From contig CAZTVF010000025.1 in NCBI GenBank assembly GCA_964616985.1, positions 1-52,666 of the forward strand: 52,666 bases of DNA. Direction: 5' to 3'. This document shows positions 38,489 through 49,900 of this stretch, in pieces. The notes under the pieces were generated by a model. It was given only the letters and a program-made list of their open reading frames with translations. It did no database searches and had not been told where the DNA came from. A program made the position numbers and the translations under genes. The stretch comes from CAZTVF01 sp964616985. GTDB lineage: Bacteria > Planctomycetota > Phycisphaerae > SM23-33. Position 1 is the first letter of the stretch. Every line of letters begins with the position of its first letter.

Positions 38489-39396
38489 GCGAGCCCGTAA
38501 GCAAGCTGCAGGCGGAACTGGAAAAAGGCCACTTCGTCGTCACCGGCGAGATCGGCCCGCCCAAGGGCACGAATATTGACAAGTGCCTCCACGAGGCCGA
38601 GCACTACCTCAAGAACACCGTTGTGGCGGTCAACGTCACCGACATTCAGACGGCCGTCATGCGGACGGGCTCCATGGCGATCTCGCACATGCTGACCGAC
38701 CGCGGCATCGAGCCGATCTTCCAGATGGTCACCCGCGACCGCAACCGCCTGGCCCTGCAGAGCGACCTGCTGTCGGCCTACGTGCTGGGCGTTCGGAACG
38801 TGCTCTGCCTCACCGGCGACCACGTGGCCATGGGCGACCACCCCGCCGCTAAGCCCGTCTACGACCTGGACAGCGTGGGCCTGCTGGAGGCGATCACCAA
38901 CCTGGAGAACGGCTCGGACATGGGCCGCGACATGAAGGGCAATGCCAACACGCTGGACGGGGCGCCCAAGTTCTTCAAGGGCGCCTGCGTCACGCCCTGC
39001 GCCGACGAGGTCGAGCCCCAGATCATCAAGCTGGAGAAGAAGGTGCAGGCCGGCGCGCAGTATATCCAGACGCAGGCCGTCTACGACCCCGCCGCGTTCG
39101 AGTCGTTCATGAAGCGCATCGCCCACATCAAGGTGCCCGTGCTGGTGGGCATCGTGATGCTCAAGACCGCGGGCATGGCCAAGTACATGAACAGCTCGGT
39201 GCCGGGCGTGAAGGTGCCGGACGCGACGATCAAGCGACTCGCCGACGCAAAGAAGGAAGACCGCGAGAAGGTCTCCATCGACATCTGCGGCGAACTCGTC
39301 CGCCAGATGAAGGACATGTGCCAGGGCGCCCACCTGATGACGCTCGGCTGGGACCACTGCGTGCCCAGCATCATCAAGGCGGCCGGCCTGGCCTGA
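38485..39396 (+). CDS. metF: Methylenetetrahydrofolate reductase MetF
   Basis: This 303-residue TIM-barrel flavoprotein reduces 5,10-methylene-THF to 5-methyl-THF, supplying methyl groups for methionine or the methyl branch of the Wood-Ljungdahl pathway. Family landmarks are VTGEIGPPKGTN, VNVTDIQTAVMRTGSMA, LTGDH, KFFKGACVTPCADEVEP, YIQTQAVYD and VPVLVGIVML. The length fits the short bacterial form that relies on a MetV partner for electrons instead of binding NAD(P)H itself. It overlaps metV by 4 nt. No other Wood-Ljungdahl gene is in the window, so use in that pathway is not shown; methionine synthesis is a sufficient role. Confidence 0.94.
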   Translation: MSEPVSKLQAELEKGHFVVTGEIGPPKGTNIDKCLHEAEHYLKNTVVAVNVTDIQTAVMRTGSMAISHMLTDRGIEPIFQMVTRDRNRLALQSDLLSAYVLGVRNVLCLTGDHVAMGDHPAAKPVYDLDSVGLLEAITNLENGSDMGRDMKGNANTLDGAPKFFKGACVTPCADEVEPQIIKLEKKVQAGAQYIQTQAVYDPAAFESFMKRIAHIKVPVLVGIVMLKTAGMAKYMNSSVPGVKVPDATIKRLADAKKEDREKVSIDICGELVRQMKDMCQGAHLMTLGWDHCVPSIIKAAGLA

Positions 39397-39433
39397 CGTT
39401 GGCCCCAGAGTCTTGACGCTTGCCATGATCCCG

Positions 39434-39590
39434 GCGAGGCATGCCGGCGCGGGTACGCCTGCCTCCGGCAGGTGAACTTCGGCATGGCACCCAATGCGGG
39501 CATCCCGAAGCGTCGCGCGGTCTGCGGCTGCGCCGGCATATTTCGGCCCGAGCATGCCGGCGCGAGTACACTTCGGTATGGCATCCAGTG
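39434..39590. repeat. GCCATGCCGAAGCG-family copies downstream of metF
   Basis: Inverted relative to the copy before metV: GGCATGCCGGCGCG (about 39438) leads to ACTTCGGCATGGCACCC (to about 39492). A further degenerate pair (CATCCCGAAGCGTCGCG...CTTCGGTATGGCATCC) follows to 39586. With the 37.5-kb copy they bracket metV-metF in inverted orientation. Confidence 0.7.
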
Positions 39591-39648
39591 CTTGCGAAGG
39601 CCACCCACCCATTCCCCGGGCGAGCACTGCACTCGCTTCGTTTCCACT

Positions 39649-40779
39649 TCAATGCGCGCGAAGCTGCTGGCGGTAGCGGGCGGGGGTCTGCCCGGTGATC
39701 TTCTTGAACAGCACGCTGAGGCGCTGGCGGTTCACCAGACCCGACGCCCGCGCCACCGCCGGCAGCGACAGGGGCGTCCGCGTCAGCAGATCGCGGGCCT
39801 TCTCCACGTGAACGCGGTTGATCTCGGCCAGGGGAGTGCGGCCCAGAAGGCGGCGGAAGTGCTGCTCCAACGCCCGCCGCGCCATGGGCACATCCTCCAG
39901 CACGTCCGAGACGCTGATGGGCCGGTCGGCGTGTTCGTGGATGAATCGCACCGCCTGCGCGACGGCCGGGTGCTCGATCGCCTGGATGTCCGTGGAGCGT
40001 CGAATGACGATGCCGGCCGGCGGCACCAGCAGGGGGCTTCGGGGGGCTGGCCGCCCTTTCATGAGCGAGTCGAGCATCAGCACGCTCTCCTGTCCGATCC
40101 GCTCGCCGGGAATGTTGATGCTCGAGAGGGGAGGGTGGCTGATCTCGCACAGCAGATCGTCATTGTCTACCCCCATCACGGCCATCTCTTCGGGCACTTG
40201 TCGCCCGGCCTGGCGGCAGATCTCGCAGAAGGTGTTCGCCATCGTATCGATGGGGGCCAGCACGGCCGCCGGCGCGGCCAGGCCGCGGGCCCATTCCACG
40301 ATGTGCGCATCGTACTGGGCCCAGTTCCGCGGGGCATACCGGACGCGCCACGGCCGCAGGCCCCGCCGCCGCAGCGTCTCGGCGTACCCTGCCCATCGCT
40401 CGTCAATGAAGCGGTAGGAAGCGTCCAACGTGAAATACCCGAAATTGGTGAAGCCGCGAGCGAGGAAGTATTCCGCGGCCATTTGCCCGATCGCCCGCTC
40501 GTCGACGCCCACGCGGGGCACGCCCCTGACGGCGACGGCGTTGGAGGTATTCACGGCGGGAATCCGCAGCCGGCGCAGTTCCGCGGCCAAGCCCGGGACG
40601 GACACGCGGCCGATGACGCCGTCGGGTTTCCAGATGCGGGTGGCCTCGACGGCATTGGTTCCTACGGCCAACAGCCTCAGCCGCCAGTCGTCGTGGGCCG
40701 CCATCATGCTGCCGATGCCGCGCAGAATGCGTCGGTCGTACTCGCCGTCGCGGGCTATGACCAGCAAGATCAACTTCAT
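39649..40779 (-). CDS. AraC-family regulator with XylR-type sugar-sensing domain
   Basis: This 376-residue regulator has an N-terminal periplasmic-binding-protein-like ligand domain (residues 1-260; KLILLVIARDGEYDRRILRG, DGVIGRVSVPGLA, VMGVDNDDLLCEISHPPLSS) and a C-terminal AraC HTH pair (residues ~280-376; ARRALEQHFRRLLGRTPLAE and the signature GLVNRQRLSVLFKKITGQTP). The architecture matches XylR of E. coli, an activator that senses sugars. The start at 40779 follows GGAGG by about 7 bases; a longer reading is Pro/Arg-rich. It is divergent from the giant lyase gene with 129 bp between, which contain an inverted repeat just upstream of that gene's -35. It probably controls the lyase in response to a breakdown sugar. 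Confidence 0.9.
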   Translation of the reverse strand: MKLILLVIARDGEYDRRILRGIGSMMAAHDDWRLRLLAVGTNAVEATRIWKPDGVIGRVSVPGLAAELRRLRIPAVNTSNAVAVRGVPRVGVDERAIGQMAAEYFLARGFTNFGYFTLDASYRFIDERWAGYAETLRRRGLRPWRVRYAPRNWAQYDAHIVEWARGLAAPAAVLAPIDTMANTFCEICRQAGRQVPEEMAVMGVDNDDLLCEISHPPLSSINIPGERIGQESVLMLDSLMKGRPAPRSPLLVPPAGIVIRRSTDIQAIEHPAVAQAVRFIHEHADRPISVSDVLEDVPMARRALEQHFRRLLGRTPLAEINRVHVEKARDLLTRTPLSLPAVARASGLVNRQRLSVLFKKITGQTPARYRQQLRAH

Positions 40780-40809
40780 CGGGTGCCTCCGGGGCCGGGG
40801 GGATGGCCC

Positions 40810-40838
40810 ATGCGCAATTTGATACAACGTTTGCGCAT
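40810..40838. promoter_or_regulatory. Operator candidate for the XylR-like regulator
   Basis: ATGCGCAA (40810-40817) and TTGCGCAT (40831-40838) are perfect inverted half-sites with centres 21 bp apart, two helical turns. They end eight bases before the predicted -35 of the giant lyase gene, a usual position for an activator. Binding by the adjacent regulator is inferred. Confidence 0.5.
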
Positions 40839-40845
40839 TATCGCA

Positions 40846-40873
40846 TTGAAGAAAAGGCGGTCAATGCAATAAT
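40846..40873 (+). promoter_or_regulatory. Promoter of the giant surface lyase gene
   Basis: TTGAAG (40846-40851), a 16-base spacer and AATAAT (40868-40873) precede the ATG at 40909 by about 35 bases; AAAGGAG is the ribosome-binding site. Confidence 0.5.
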
Positions 40874-40908
40874 GACATCAACCGGTTCACATATCCAAAG
40901 GAGCCCTG

Positions 40909-43900
40909 ATGCGCGGCAAGCCCAGACAGCACGATCGCAAAGGACGCAGCGTCCGAGCTTGCGACGCCTCCGGCCGCGATCTGGAGGCGTTGGAGCCTCG
41001 CGTGCTGCTGGCGACGTGGTACCCCGATCTCGCCGGCGCCTCGGGCCCCAGCGACAACCCCGCCTTGCCCGCGTCGTTTGACGTCTTCGCCCCGCCGACC
41101 GCCGCCGCGGCCCCGCTGGCGGGCGCTCCCCAGCTGGCCGAGTGGACCCGCACGGGCTCGGCCGGCGACGTGCTGGCCCTGACGGGGTACCAGCTTTCGC
41201 AGTACAGCGGGGCGGACTTCGGCAAGGACGTCCGTTTCCTCGCCTACACGCAGACCTCGGCCACCAACGGCACGTTCGCCGATGCCGAGTTGATCCGCCT
41301 GGCCGCCGACAACATGGAGGCCGCCGTCCGCCTGGCCGACTCGCTCGGCGAGTACTCGATGTACCTGCTGTACGCCCAGAACGCCGCCGGCCTGGGCGCG
41401 CCCGTCGCCGTCAACCGCACCGATGCCTGGTGGACCGGGCCCGACGTCGCCACGCGCGGCGACACCGTCAGCGTCTACGGCCGCAACCTCGCCCACTACG
41501 GCAGCACGTACCACGGTACGAATATCTCGTGGGTATACCTCAAGCCCGCTGGCGGGGCCGGCACGTGGGCGCCCGTCTCGGCCGCCAACCCGTACAAGGT
41601 CGACTTCCAGGTGCCCGCCGCGCTGGCCAGCGGCCTCTACGAGGTGTGGGTGCACAACGGCCACGGCGGCCAATACGGCTGGAGCCGCAGCGCCGTCGAT
41701 CTCACCGTCGGCGGCGGCACGTCGTGGGCGGGGGCCATCCGCAACGTGAAGGCCTTCGGCGCCGTCGGCGACGGCGTGACCGACGATACCGCCGCGATCC
41801 AGTCAGCCATCAACGCCTCGCAGGATTGGGAATCGATCTACTTTCCGACAGGCACGTATCTGTGCACGGCGACATCGTTCACGATCCCCGCCAACCGCCG
41901 CGTCTATGGCGACGGCGCCGCCAGCCTCTTGAAGGCGACGAAGGTCACGATCGGCGGCTCGAGCAAGCTGGAGAGCATCTCCTTCGAGAACGCCCGCGGC
42001 GTCGCGGTCACGTCTCCGTATGCGTGGCTGGACAACGTCACGATCAGCGAGACCGGCGGCGTGGGCTACAACACGCTCAACCTCTCGGGCTGCAATCACG
42101 CCTACATCAAGAACAGCACGTTCATCGGCACGGGCATCGCCGGCCTGAGCCGGCAGATATTCATCGACAACTGCACGTTCAAGGCCCGGTTCGACACCGA
42201 GGCCGTCATCGGCAGTTGGGGCAGCCGCCAGATTTCGATCACCAACTCCACCGCCCAGCACTACGACACGAGCGACCCGACCAACGCCAGCGGCTGGGGC
42301 GAAGGCCGGTTCTGGGCCGGCTGCGCCATCTGGGCCAACGAGACGCAGCAGTATTTCGGCGGCAACAAGACGGTCGATTTCGTCGTCCGCTCCGGCGGCG
42401 ACCAGAACTCCGGCGAGCAGATTCTCTGGGACCAGTACGGCGGTCACCAGGACTACTACGACGGCGCCATCACCGCCTCCTCGGCCATCACGGTCACGCT
42501 GGCCTCGGCGCCGTTGTACACGCCCGACACGACCGTCCGCGTCGTGATCGTCGCCGGCAAGGGCCTGGGGCAGGTGCGGGATGTCTCGGCCTTCGATGCC
42601 GCCACGAACACCATCACGCTCGCCTCGGGCTGGAATGTCATCCCCGACACGTCCAGCCAGGTCACCGTCGTGCGTTTCCAGGACAAGGTTGTCGTCTACA
42701 ACAATTACCTCGACGGCACGGCCGCGGCCGTGGATCAGTCCGCCCACGTGGCCAACGCGGGCGTGGACACCTTCAGCGGCGGCGCGAGCTTCGTGGTGGA
42801 CTCCAACACATTCCACGAGATCCGCACGGGCGTGAACTGGGACGCCAACGAAGGGCGGCAGTACAACAGCTACGTCGCCAACAACACCTTCGACTACGTC
42901 CGGTGGGCGATCATCGAGCAGGGGGGCGGGTCGACGATCGGCGCCTCGGGCGGCCTCAATGTCTTCCGCGACAACACGGTGAAGACCAAGGTCGCGGACG
43001 TCGCCTTCAAGGTCACCGGCACATCAGCGATGCCGGTGTTTGACGGCAACATCGTCCTCAGCGCCCACAAAGGCTTCTCGGGGCTCTCGGCGGGCGACCC
43101 CGCCAACTTGATCCTCTACCACAACGCCTTCACCCGCGGCGGCAGCGAGTTCGCGGGCTCCGTCGGCATCGAATACTCCGCCGGCATGGCCGATTCGATG
43201 CTCCGGGGCAATACGTGGTCGGGCTTCCAGTTCTCCAGCACTGGCAGCGGGCCGGCGGCGACCGTCGAGCTGCCTGCCCGCGTCGTGGAACTCAGCACCC
43301 CCGTCAACACATCCGTCCAGGCAATCGTGCCCCTATGGAACGCGGGCATCGCCGGCCTCAACTGGTCCCTCAACGATGATGCCGCCTGGCTGAGCGTCAG
43401 CCCAGCCGCAGGCAGCCTGGCCGATCAATCCGCTGGCGCCAGCCTGACCCTCACCTGCAACGCCGCCGGGCTCGCCGCCGGCAGCTACACCGGCACGGTC
43501 ACCGTCACCGCCGGCAGCCAGACCATGAAGATTACGATGAAGTTCACCGTCGGCTCGCCGCCGGCCGTCTCGGACTACACCGGCGCGGCGGTGCTGGCCG
43601 CGGGCTCGGTGGTCACGATCAACGGCACGAACTTTGCCGCGGGCTCGCAGGTGCGGATCGGGCAGACGACGCTGGCGGGCGTCACCTTCGTCAGCGCGTC
43701 CCAACTGACGGTCACGCTGCCGGCGATGGCCGAGGCCGACCGCGCCTACGCGCTGGAGGTCATCAACCCTGACGGCCTGGCCGCCGTGCTCGCCGGCGGC
43801 ATCGCGTATGGCCGATACGTCGACCGCTGCACGCCTGACAACGCGCCGCTGGCCGGCGGAGTCTCCATCACCGTCTTTGGCGGCGGGTTCGAATCGGGAA

Positions 43901-46900
43901 CGGTGTTCTACGTCCGCGGCGTGGCCGCCAGCGGCGTCACCATCGTTTCGCCCCGCCAGGCCACCTTCTCCGTCCCCTCCGGCGGCACGGTGGTGGGCGA
44001 GGCGGCAATCACCGCTTCGTCGGCCGGCAAGGCCTTCGCCGTCACGGCCGCCTTCGGCTACCACGCCGTCTACATGAACGCCTACTACGGCGACGCGGGC
44101 AAGCTCGCCCTGGCCGCCAAGGCCGCTGACCCCCTCTACGCCAACTACGTCGCCCCCATCTTCGACCGGGCCGACAAGTGGCTGACCGCGGTCTCCAAGA
44201 ATAGCTTCGACACCAACAGCTCCGTCATCGAGACCTGCCTTTTCGCCTATCTGCTGTCGGGGCGGCGGGAGTACCGCGACCGCGCGATGGCCGAGGCCTT
44301 CTACGTCGCCAACGTCGTGGGCTGGGCTGTTGTCGCCGGCGGAGTGCCCGGCGGCAGAATCGTCTCCATGTCGCACCTCTACAACGCGCTGTCGGGCGAA
44401 CTCACCGCCGCCGAGCGAGCCACGCTGGAGGGCTGGCTGACGACCGTCCTCAACGACACCGAGGACGACTGGGGCTGGTGGTCCAACACCGGCAGCAACA
44501 CAGTTTCCCTCGCCGCGGCCGCCGGCGGAACGCTCGGCATGGCCATGCAGCACACCGGCAACGCCCGCGCGACCTGGGCCATCAACTGGTCCGTCAGCAC
44601 GATGAACTCGCGGTACGTGGACAGCGGCTTCTTGCCCGACGGCGGCTGCCCCGAGAGTTCGCTCTACTGGGACTTCGGCCTGGGGTATTACCTCTCGCTT
44701 GCCCACGACCTCAAGCAGTTCACCGGCGACGACCAGGGCTTGCTGACCAAGCCTTCGCTGTTGAGCGCTGTGCACTACTTTGAATCGCTCCTGGCCGGCG
44801 ACAGCGTCACCGGAATGCAGACCTTCGGCGACACGCAGCCGTTCCTCACGGGCTTCGCCATCGCCGCCGACCTCGGCAGCCGCTTCAACCAGCCGCTGAT
44901 GCGATACCTGGCTGACCTGATGGCCGCCCGCGTGGCCGCCGACGTGGACGGCCTGAATTCGAGCTACTACTACAACAACCTCGACGTTCGCGATCCGTAC
45001 GTCGTGTGGGGCTTCCTGTGGCGCGACGCCGTGGCCGCTCCGTCCCAGATGCCCACCATTCCGACGCTGGTCGTGCTGCCCCAGGTCCGCATTGCCACCG
45101 TCCGCACCGACGGCACGAGCCTGTACCCCGACATGGTCGTCTCCGTCACCGGCGGCCACGTTGATGGCCACCACGTCCAGTACGACGCGGGCAGTTTCTC
45201 CCTGCAGGCCAACGGAGAGGCGTACCTCATCGATCCCGGCTATTACCGCGGCTACGCATCGGACGGGCAGCAGGGCTTCCACAACATTCCGCAGGTGGAC
45301 GGCTACGGCGTCGATGCCTCCAACCGCGCCGTCGCCGACATCGTCACGAGCTTTGAGGATGTCGCGGCGGGCTACCACGGCTTCACCGTCGACAGCACCA
45401 CCGCCTACATCAACGCCGCCGCCGACCGCGTCCGCCGAACTTACGTGCTGACGCAGGTCCTCAACCAGGGCGAGGCGATGATCCTGCTGGACGACATCGA
45501 CCCCGCCGGGGCCGGCGCGATCACCGAGCAGTTCCAGGCGGGTTTCGATGCCCAGGTGCTCGACGCCGCGGGGCGGGCGATCATTAACGGCAACAACGGG
45601 CGGCTGCTCCTGCAGACGTTCGGGCCGTCGGTGACCATGACGCGCAGCCCGATCAACGACTGGGGCAGTTCGTGGTACTACAAGCGGCTGGGCGTGGACT
45701 GGTACACCGTCCGCGCCGCCTACACCGCCAACGTCAACCAGCCGATGGTGACCGTGATGCTGCCGCTGGGCCTGACGGGCGACCTGCCGGCGGCGGGCTC
45801 CGACTTCAACGTCGCCTACGGCGCGGGCGTGGTCACCGTCACGCTGCCCAGCGGGGCGCGGGTCACCTTCACGCAGAACAACGGCGTGTGGTCCTTCGCC
45901 GCCTACGACGAGCCCGCGGCGCCCGTCGTCAGCGTCGTCGAACTCGACACCAGTGCCTCCGAGACCGGCGGCGACAGCGGCCGCTTCGCCGTCTACCGCA
46001 GCGGGCCCACCACCAGCGCCCTCACCGTGCGCTACACCCTGGGCGGCACGGCCGCCGCGGGCGATTACTCGCCCACGCTCACCGGGACGGTGGTCATCCC
46101 AGCGGGGTCGGATCACGCCGATATCACGATCACGCCGGTCGATGACGCTTTGCCCGAGGTGCCCGAGACGCTCCTGCTGACGCTGGCGGCCGATGCCGCC
46201 TATAGCCTGGGCTTCCCCCGGGTCGCTCAGGTCACGATCGCCGACAACGACATGCGGGTCTTCACCTGGATCGGCGGCGCGGGCTCCTGGTCCGCCAGCG
46301 CCAACTGGGACCGCAACGAGGTGCCCGGGCCCAACGACATCGCGGTGCTTCACGCGGGCACGGCCGTCAACCTGGACGTGCAGGACCAGACGGTGGGCTG
46401 GGTGACGTTGGACGCCCCCAACAACTTCACCGTCGGGGGCACGTACAAGCTCATCCTCAACGGCGGGCAGCTGAACGTCACCACGCTCTCCGGCAAGGTG
46501 CACACGATCGGCGTGCAGATCTCCGGCACGGCCGCGGCGATCAACTTCTCCGGCGGCGGCACGTACGCGATGTCCAGCGTCCTGAACGACTTCATTGGCG
46601 ACCTCCGCTTCACCGGCGGCGTGTTCGCGTATTCCAGCGCCGGGGCCGACGGCGTCTTCGGCAACGCGGCCAACGACCTGACGCTCGAGGGCGGCTTGCG
46701 CGTGGACGTGGGCGTCAACGGCGGGGACTTCAACCCCGCCTCCGGGCGCGTCGTCACCCTCGGCAGCGGCGGGGTGCGCTTCTACTGCAACAGCGACGGC
46801 GTGGTCATCGACGACGCCGACCAGCTTCGCGGCAGCGGCCGCCTGACGGTGCAGGATGTCTCGTACGGCATGCGGCTGACGCTGGGGGCCGCCCAGCCCA

Positions 46901-49900
46901 ACTTCAGCGGCGGGTACGACATCGTCGGCAGCAGCGGCGTGCGGCGGTACGCGGAGCTTCTTCCCACCGGCGCGGGCGTCCTGGGCATCAACCCCGTCAC
47001 CGTCACCGACACCGGCGGGCTGGTCTCGTACACGTGGGGCAACGAATCGGCGGGCGGTCCGGGCATCACGGCGCTGGACGGCGGCACGATCAACCTCCTG
47101 GGCACGTGGAGCAACACGAAAGACCGCTTCACCGTGTACAGCACGGCCCAGCTGCGCGCTTCCAGCACACAACTGGGCGTGATCCGCCGGGTGAGTTCGT
47201 TCAGCGCCTCGCCGACTGCGCCCGAGGCCATCCTCTACAGTGGCGCCGTCGTCTGCCTCACCGATGTGGCCACCACGGCGCTGCAGAACCTGGGCACGGC
47301 GCACGACCTGCTATTTGGCCTGGGGATCGACATCAACACGACGGGCTTCAACCTCGCCATCGGCAACGGCACGCCGTGGATGGGCATCGCCCGCCAGACC
47401 AACGCATTTTCCACCACGACCAGCGAGGTCACGCGGCGCCTGCAGAAGGGCACCGTCACCATCGACAGCCGCAACGGCTTTGGCGAGATGCTCATCCGGG
47501 CGGCCGGCAGCGGCTACGGCGGGGACGAGCGGTTCTTCCTGGGCAGCGGCGTCGACAGCCCGGCCTTGGTGCTCACCGGCGGGGGGGCCAAGGTGTCCGC
47601 CCGCATCGTGGGCACGCAGGGCAAGGGTATCCTGGTGCTGGATTCGAGCTCGCCCAACTTCGCCGCGGCGATCAGCAAGTGGATCGTCGGCGGCACCGAG
47701 GCGGGCACGCTGCAGGTGACGTATGCTGGCGGCATCAACGGGATTCCGCTGGAGGTGCAGAGCGGCGGCAAGGCCTACGCCCTGGTGCCGACGGCCTTCA
47801 ACGCCGACGTGACGGTGCTGTCCGGGGGCACGGTGTACGGGCCCCTGACGGTGGCCTCGGGCACGCGGCTGGGCGGCAGCGGCACGGTGTCCGGCAGCGT
47901 CACGGCCGGCGCGGGGGCCACGCTCGCCCCCGGCGGCGACGTGGGCACGCTCACCATCACCGGCGGTCTGACGCTGCAGAACGGCGCGACGTACGAGTGC
48001 GCCCTGGGCGCGGCGGCCGCTGACTGCATCGCCGTCGGCGGGGCCCTGGTGCTGCCGTCGGGCGGGGCGCAGTGGACGCTGAAACTGGTCAGCGCCGGCG
48101 GCTACCCCACGGTTGACCGCACGCTGTTCACCTTCACCGGGGCCGCTCCAGATCTCAGCGGCGTGCTGATCGATACCGGCACGACCGGCTGGACCGGCAC
48201 CCGCCTGGAAATCCGCGGCAACGCCGTCGTCCTCACCGGCGACTGGGTCCGCGTGGGCGTGGCCGCCACCGACGCCGTGGCCTCCGAGGAGGGGGGCGAT
48301 TCGGCCACCTTCACCTTCACCCGCGACAACACTGCCGGCAGCCTGACCGTGTACTACGGCATCGGCGGCACGGCCGCCAGCGGCGACTACACGCCCGCCC
48401 TGGGCGGCTCGGTGACCTTCGCGCCTGGCCAGGCATCGGCCACCGTCACGATCATGCCCGTCGACGACGCAGCCGTCGAAGGCCCTGAAACGCTCATCCT
48501 CACCGTGCTGCCGCGTGCGGAATATGGCTTGGCGGCCTCGGCTGAGGCGACGGCGAGCATCTCCGACAACGATGGCGTGCCACTGGTGACGCTGTCGGCC
48601 AGCGACGCCGCCGCCTCCGAGGCCGGCACCGCCACCGGCGCGTTTACCGTCACGCGCGACACCGTCGCCGGCGAGCTGACTGTCTACTACACGATCAGCG
48701 GCACGGCCGCCAATGGCATCGATTACGCGGCCCTGTCGGGTTCGGTGGTCATCCCGGCCGGCGCGGCGTCGGCGGTGGTCACCATCACCCCGCTCGATGA
48801 CGCGATCATCGAGACCGGCGAGACGGTGACCTTGATGCTGGCTGTCGATTCGCACTACGCCAACGCCATGCCGAACACCGGCACGGTCACCATCGCCGAC
48901 AACGACGTGCCCACCGTGACGATCGCGGCTTTGGACGGCGCCGCCGGCGAGAATCCGAACGATGGCGGCACGTTCCTATTCACCCGCAGCGCGACCGGTC
49001 TAGTGACCGACAACGACCTGACCCTCCTGTACACGATCAGCGGGTCGGCATCGGCGGCAGACTACAGCGAGGCGGTCACGGGTTCGATCACCATCCTCGC
49101 CGGCCAGACGTCCGCAACGCTCACGATCACCCCCGTGGACGATGCGCTGGCCGAGGGCGAGGAGATGCTCATGCTCTCGCTGGCGGGCAACGCGGCCTAC
49201 GCGGTGGGCTCGCCGGGGACGGCGTTCATCCGCATCGCCGATGACGACTTCGTCGCCGGCACGGTCACGTGGACGGGCCTCGGCAGCGACAACCTCGCCA
49301 GCAACGCCGCCAACTGGTCGGGCATCCTTGGCAGCGGGGCGGACGTAGTTCTCGACGGCACGGGCGCCAAGGATCTCTTCTGGGACGTCGCCTACTCGGT
49401 CAACAACTGGACGCAAACCAGCGCGTACACCGGCACGGTCACCATCGCCACCACCTACAGCACGTTCAACTCGGCATTCACCACGTTCTACGTGAACGGC
49501 AACCTGACGATCAACGGCGGCAAGTGGACGCAGGTCGCCAACACGAAAGCCTATGGCGACACGGCTCGCGATGAGTACCGCCTTCGCGTGCAGGTGGGCG
49601 GCAACTTCACGCTGGGCCCGGGCGCCTCTATCGATGTCACCTCCAGGGGCTACGTCGCGGGCAACCCGGACTTCAACGGCGGGGCCACGCACGGCGGCAT
49701 CGGCGGCGGGGGGCCAGCCACCACCACGCCCTACGACTCGGTCTTCGCCCCCGTTCTGCACGGCCAGGGCGGCGGCGGCAACAACAGCTGGCAGATGCCC
49801 GGCGGCGGATCGGTCTACATGACGGTGGCCGGGGCGTCGGTGATCGAAGGCGCCATCCTCGCCAACGTCAACGCGCCGCTGCAAACGTACACGCGCGCCG

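Noticed and set aside
43333..47304. Open frame of 1323 codons on the minus strand opposite the giant lyase gene
   Set aside because: The translation is rich in Arg/Gly/Val/Asp with no domain features, typical of the antisense frame in very GC-rich coding DNA. The plus-strand frame has clear domains throughout.
46260..48240. Separate autotransporter gene within the giant lyase region
   Set aside because: The beta-helix repeats are in the same continuous frame as the lyase modules, without an internal stop or start signal, so they are part of one protein.
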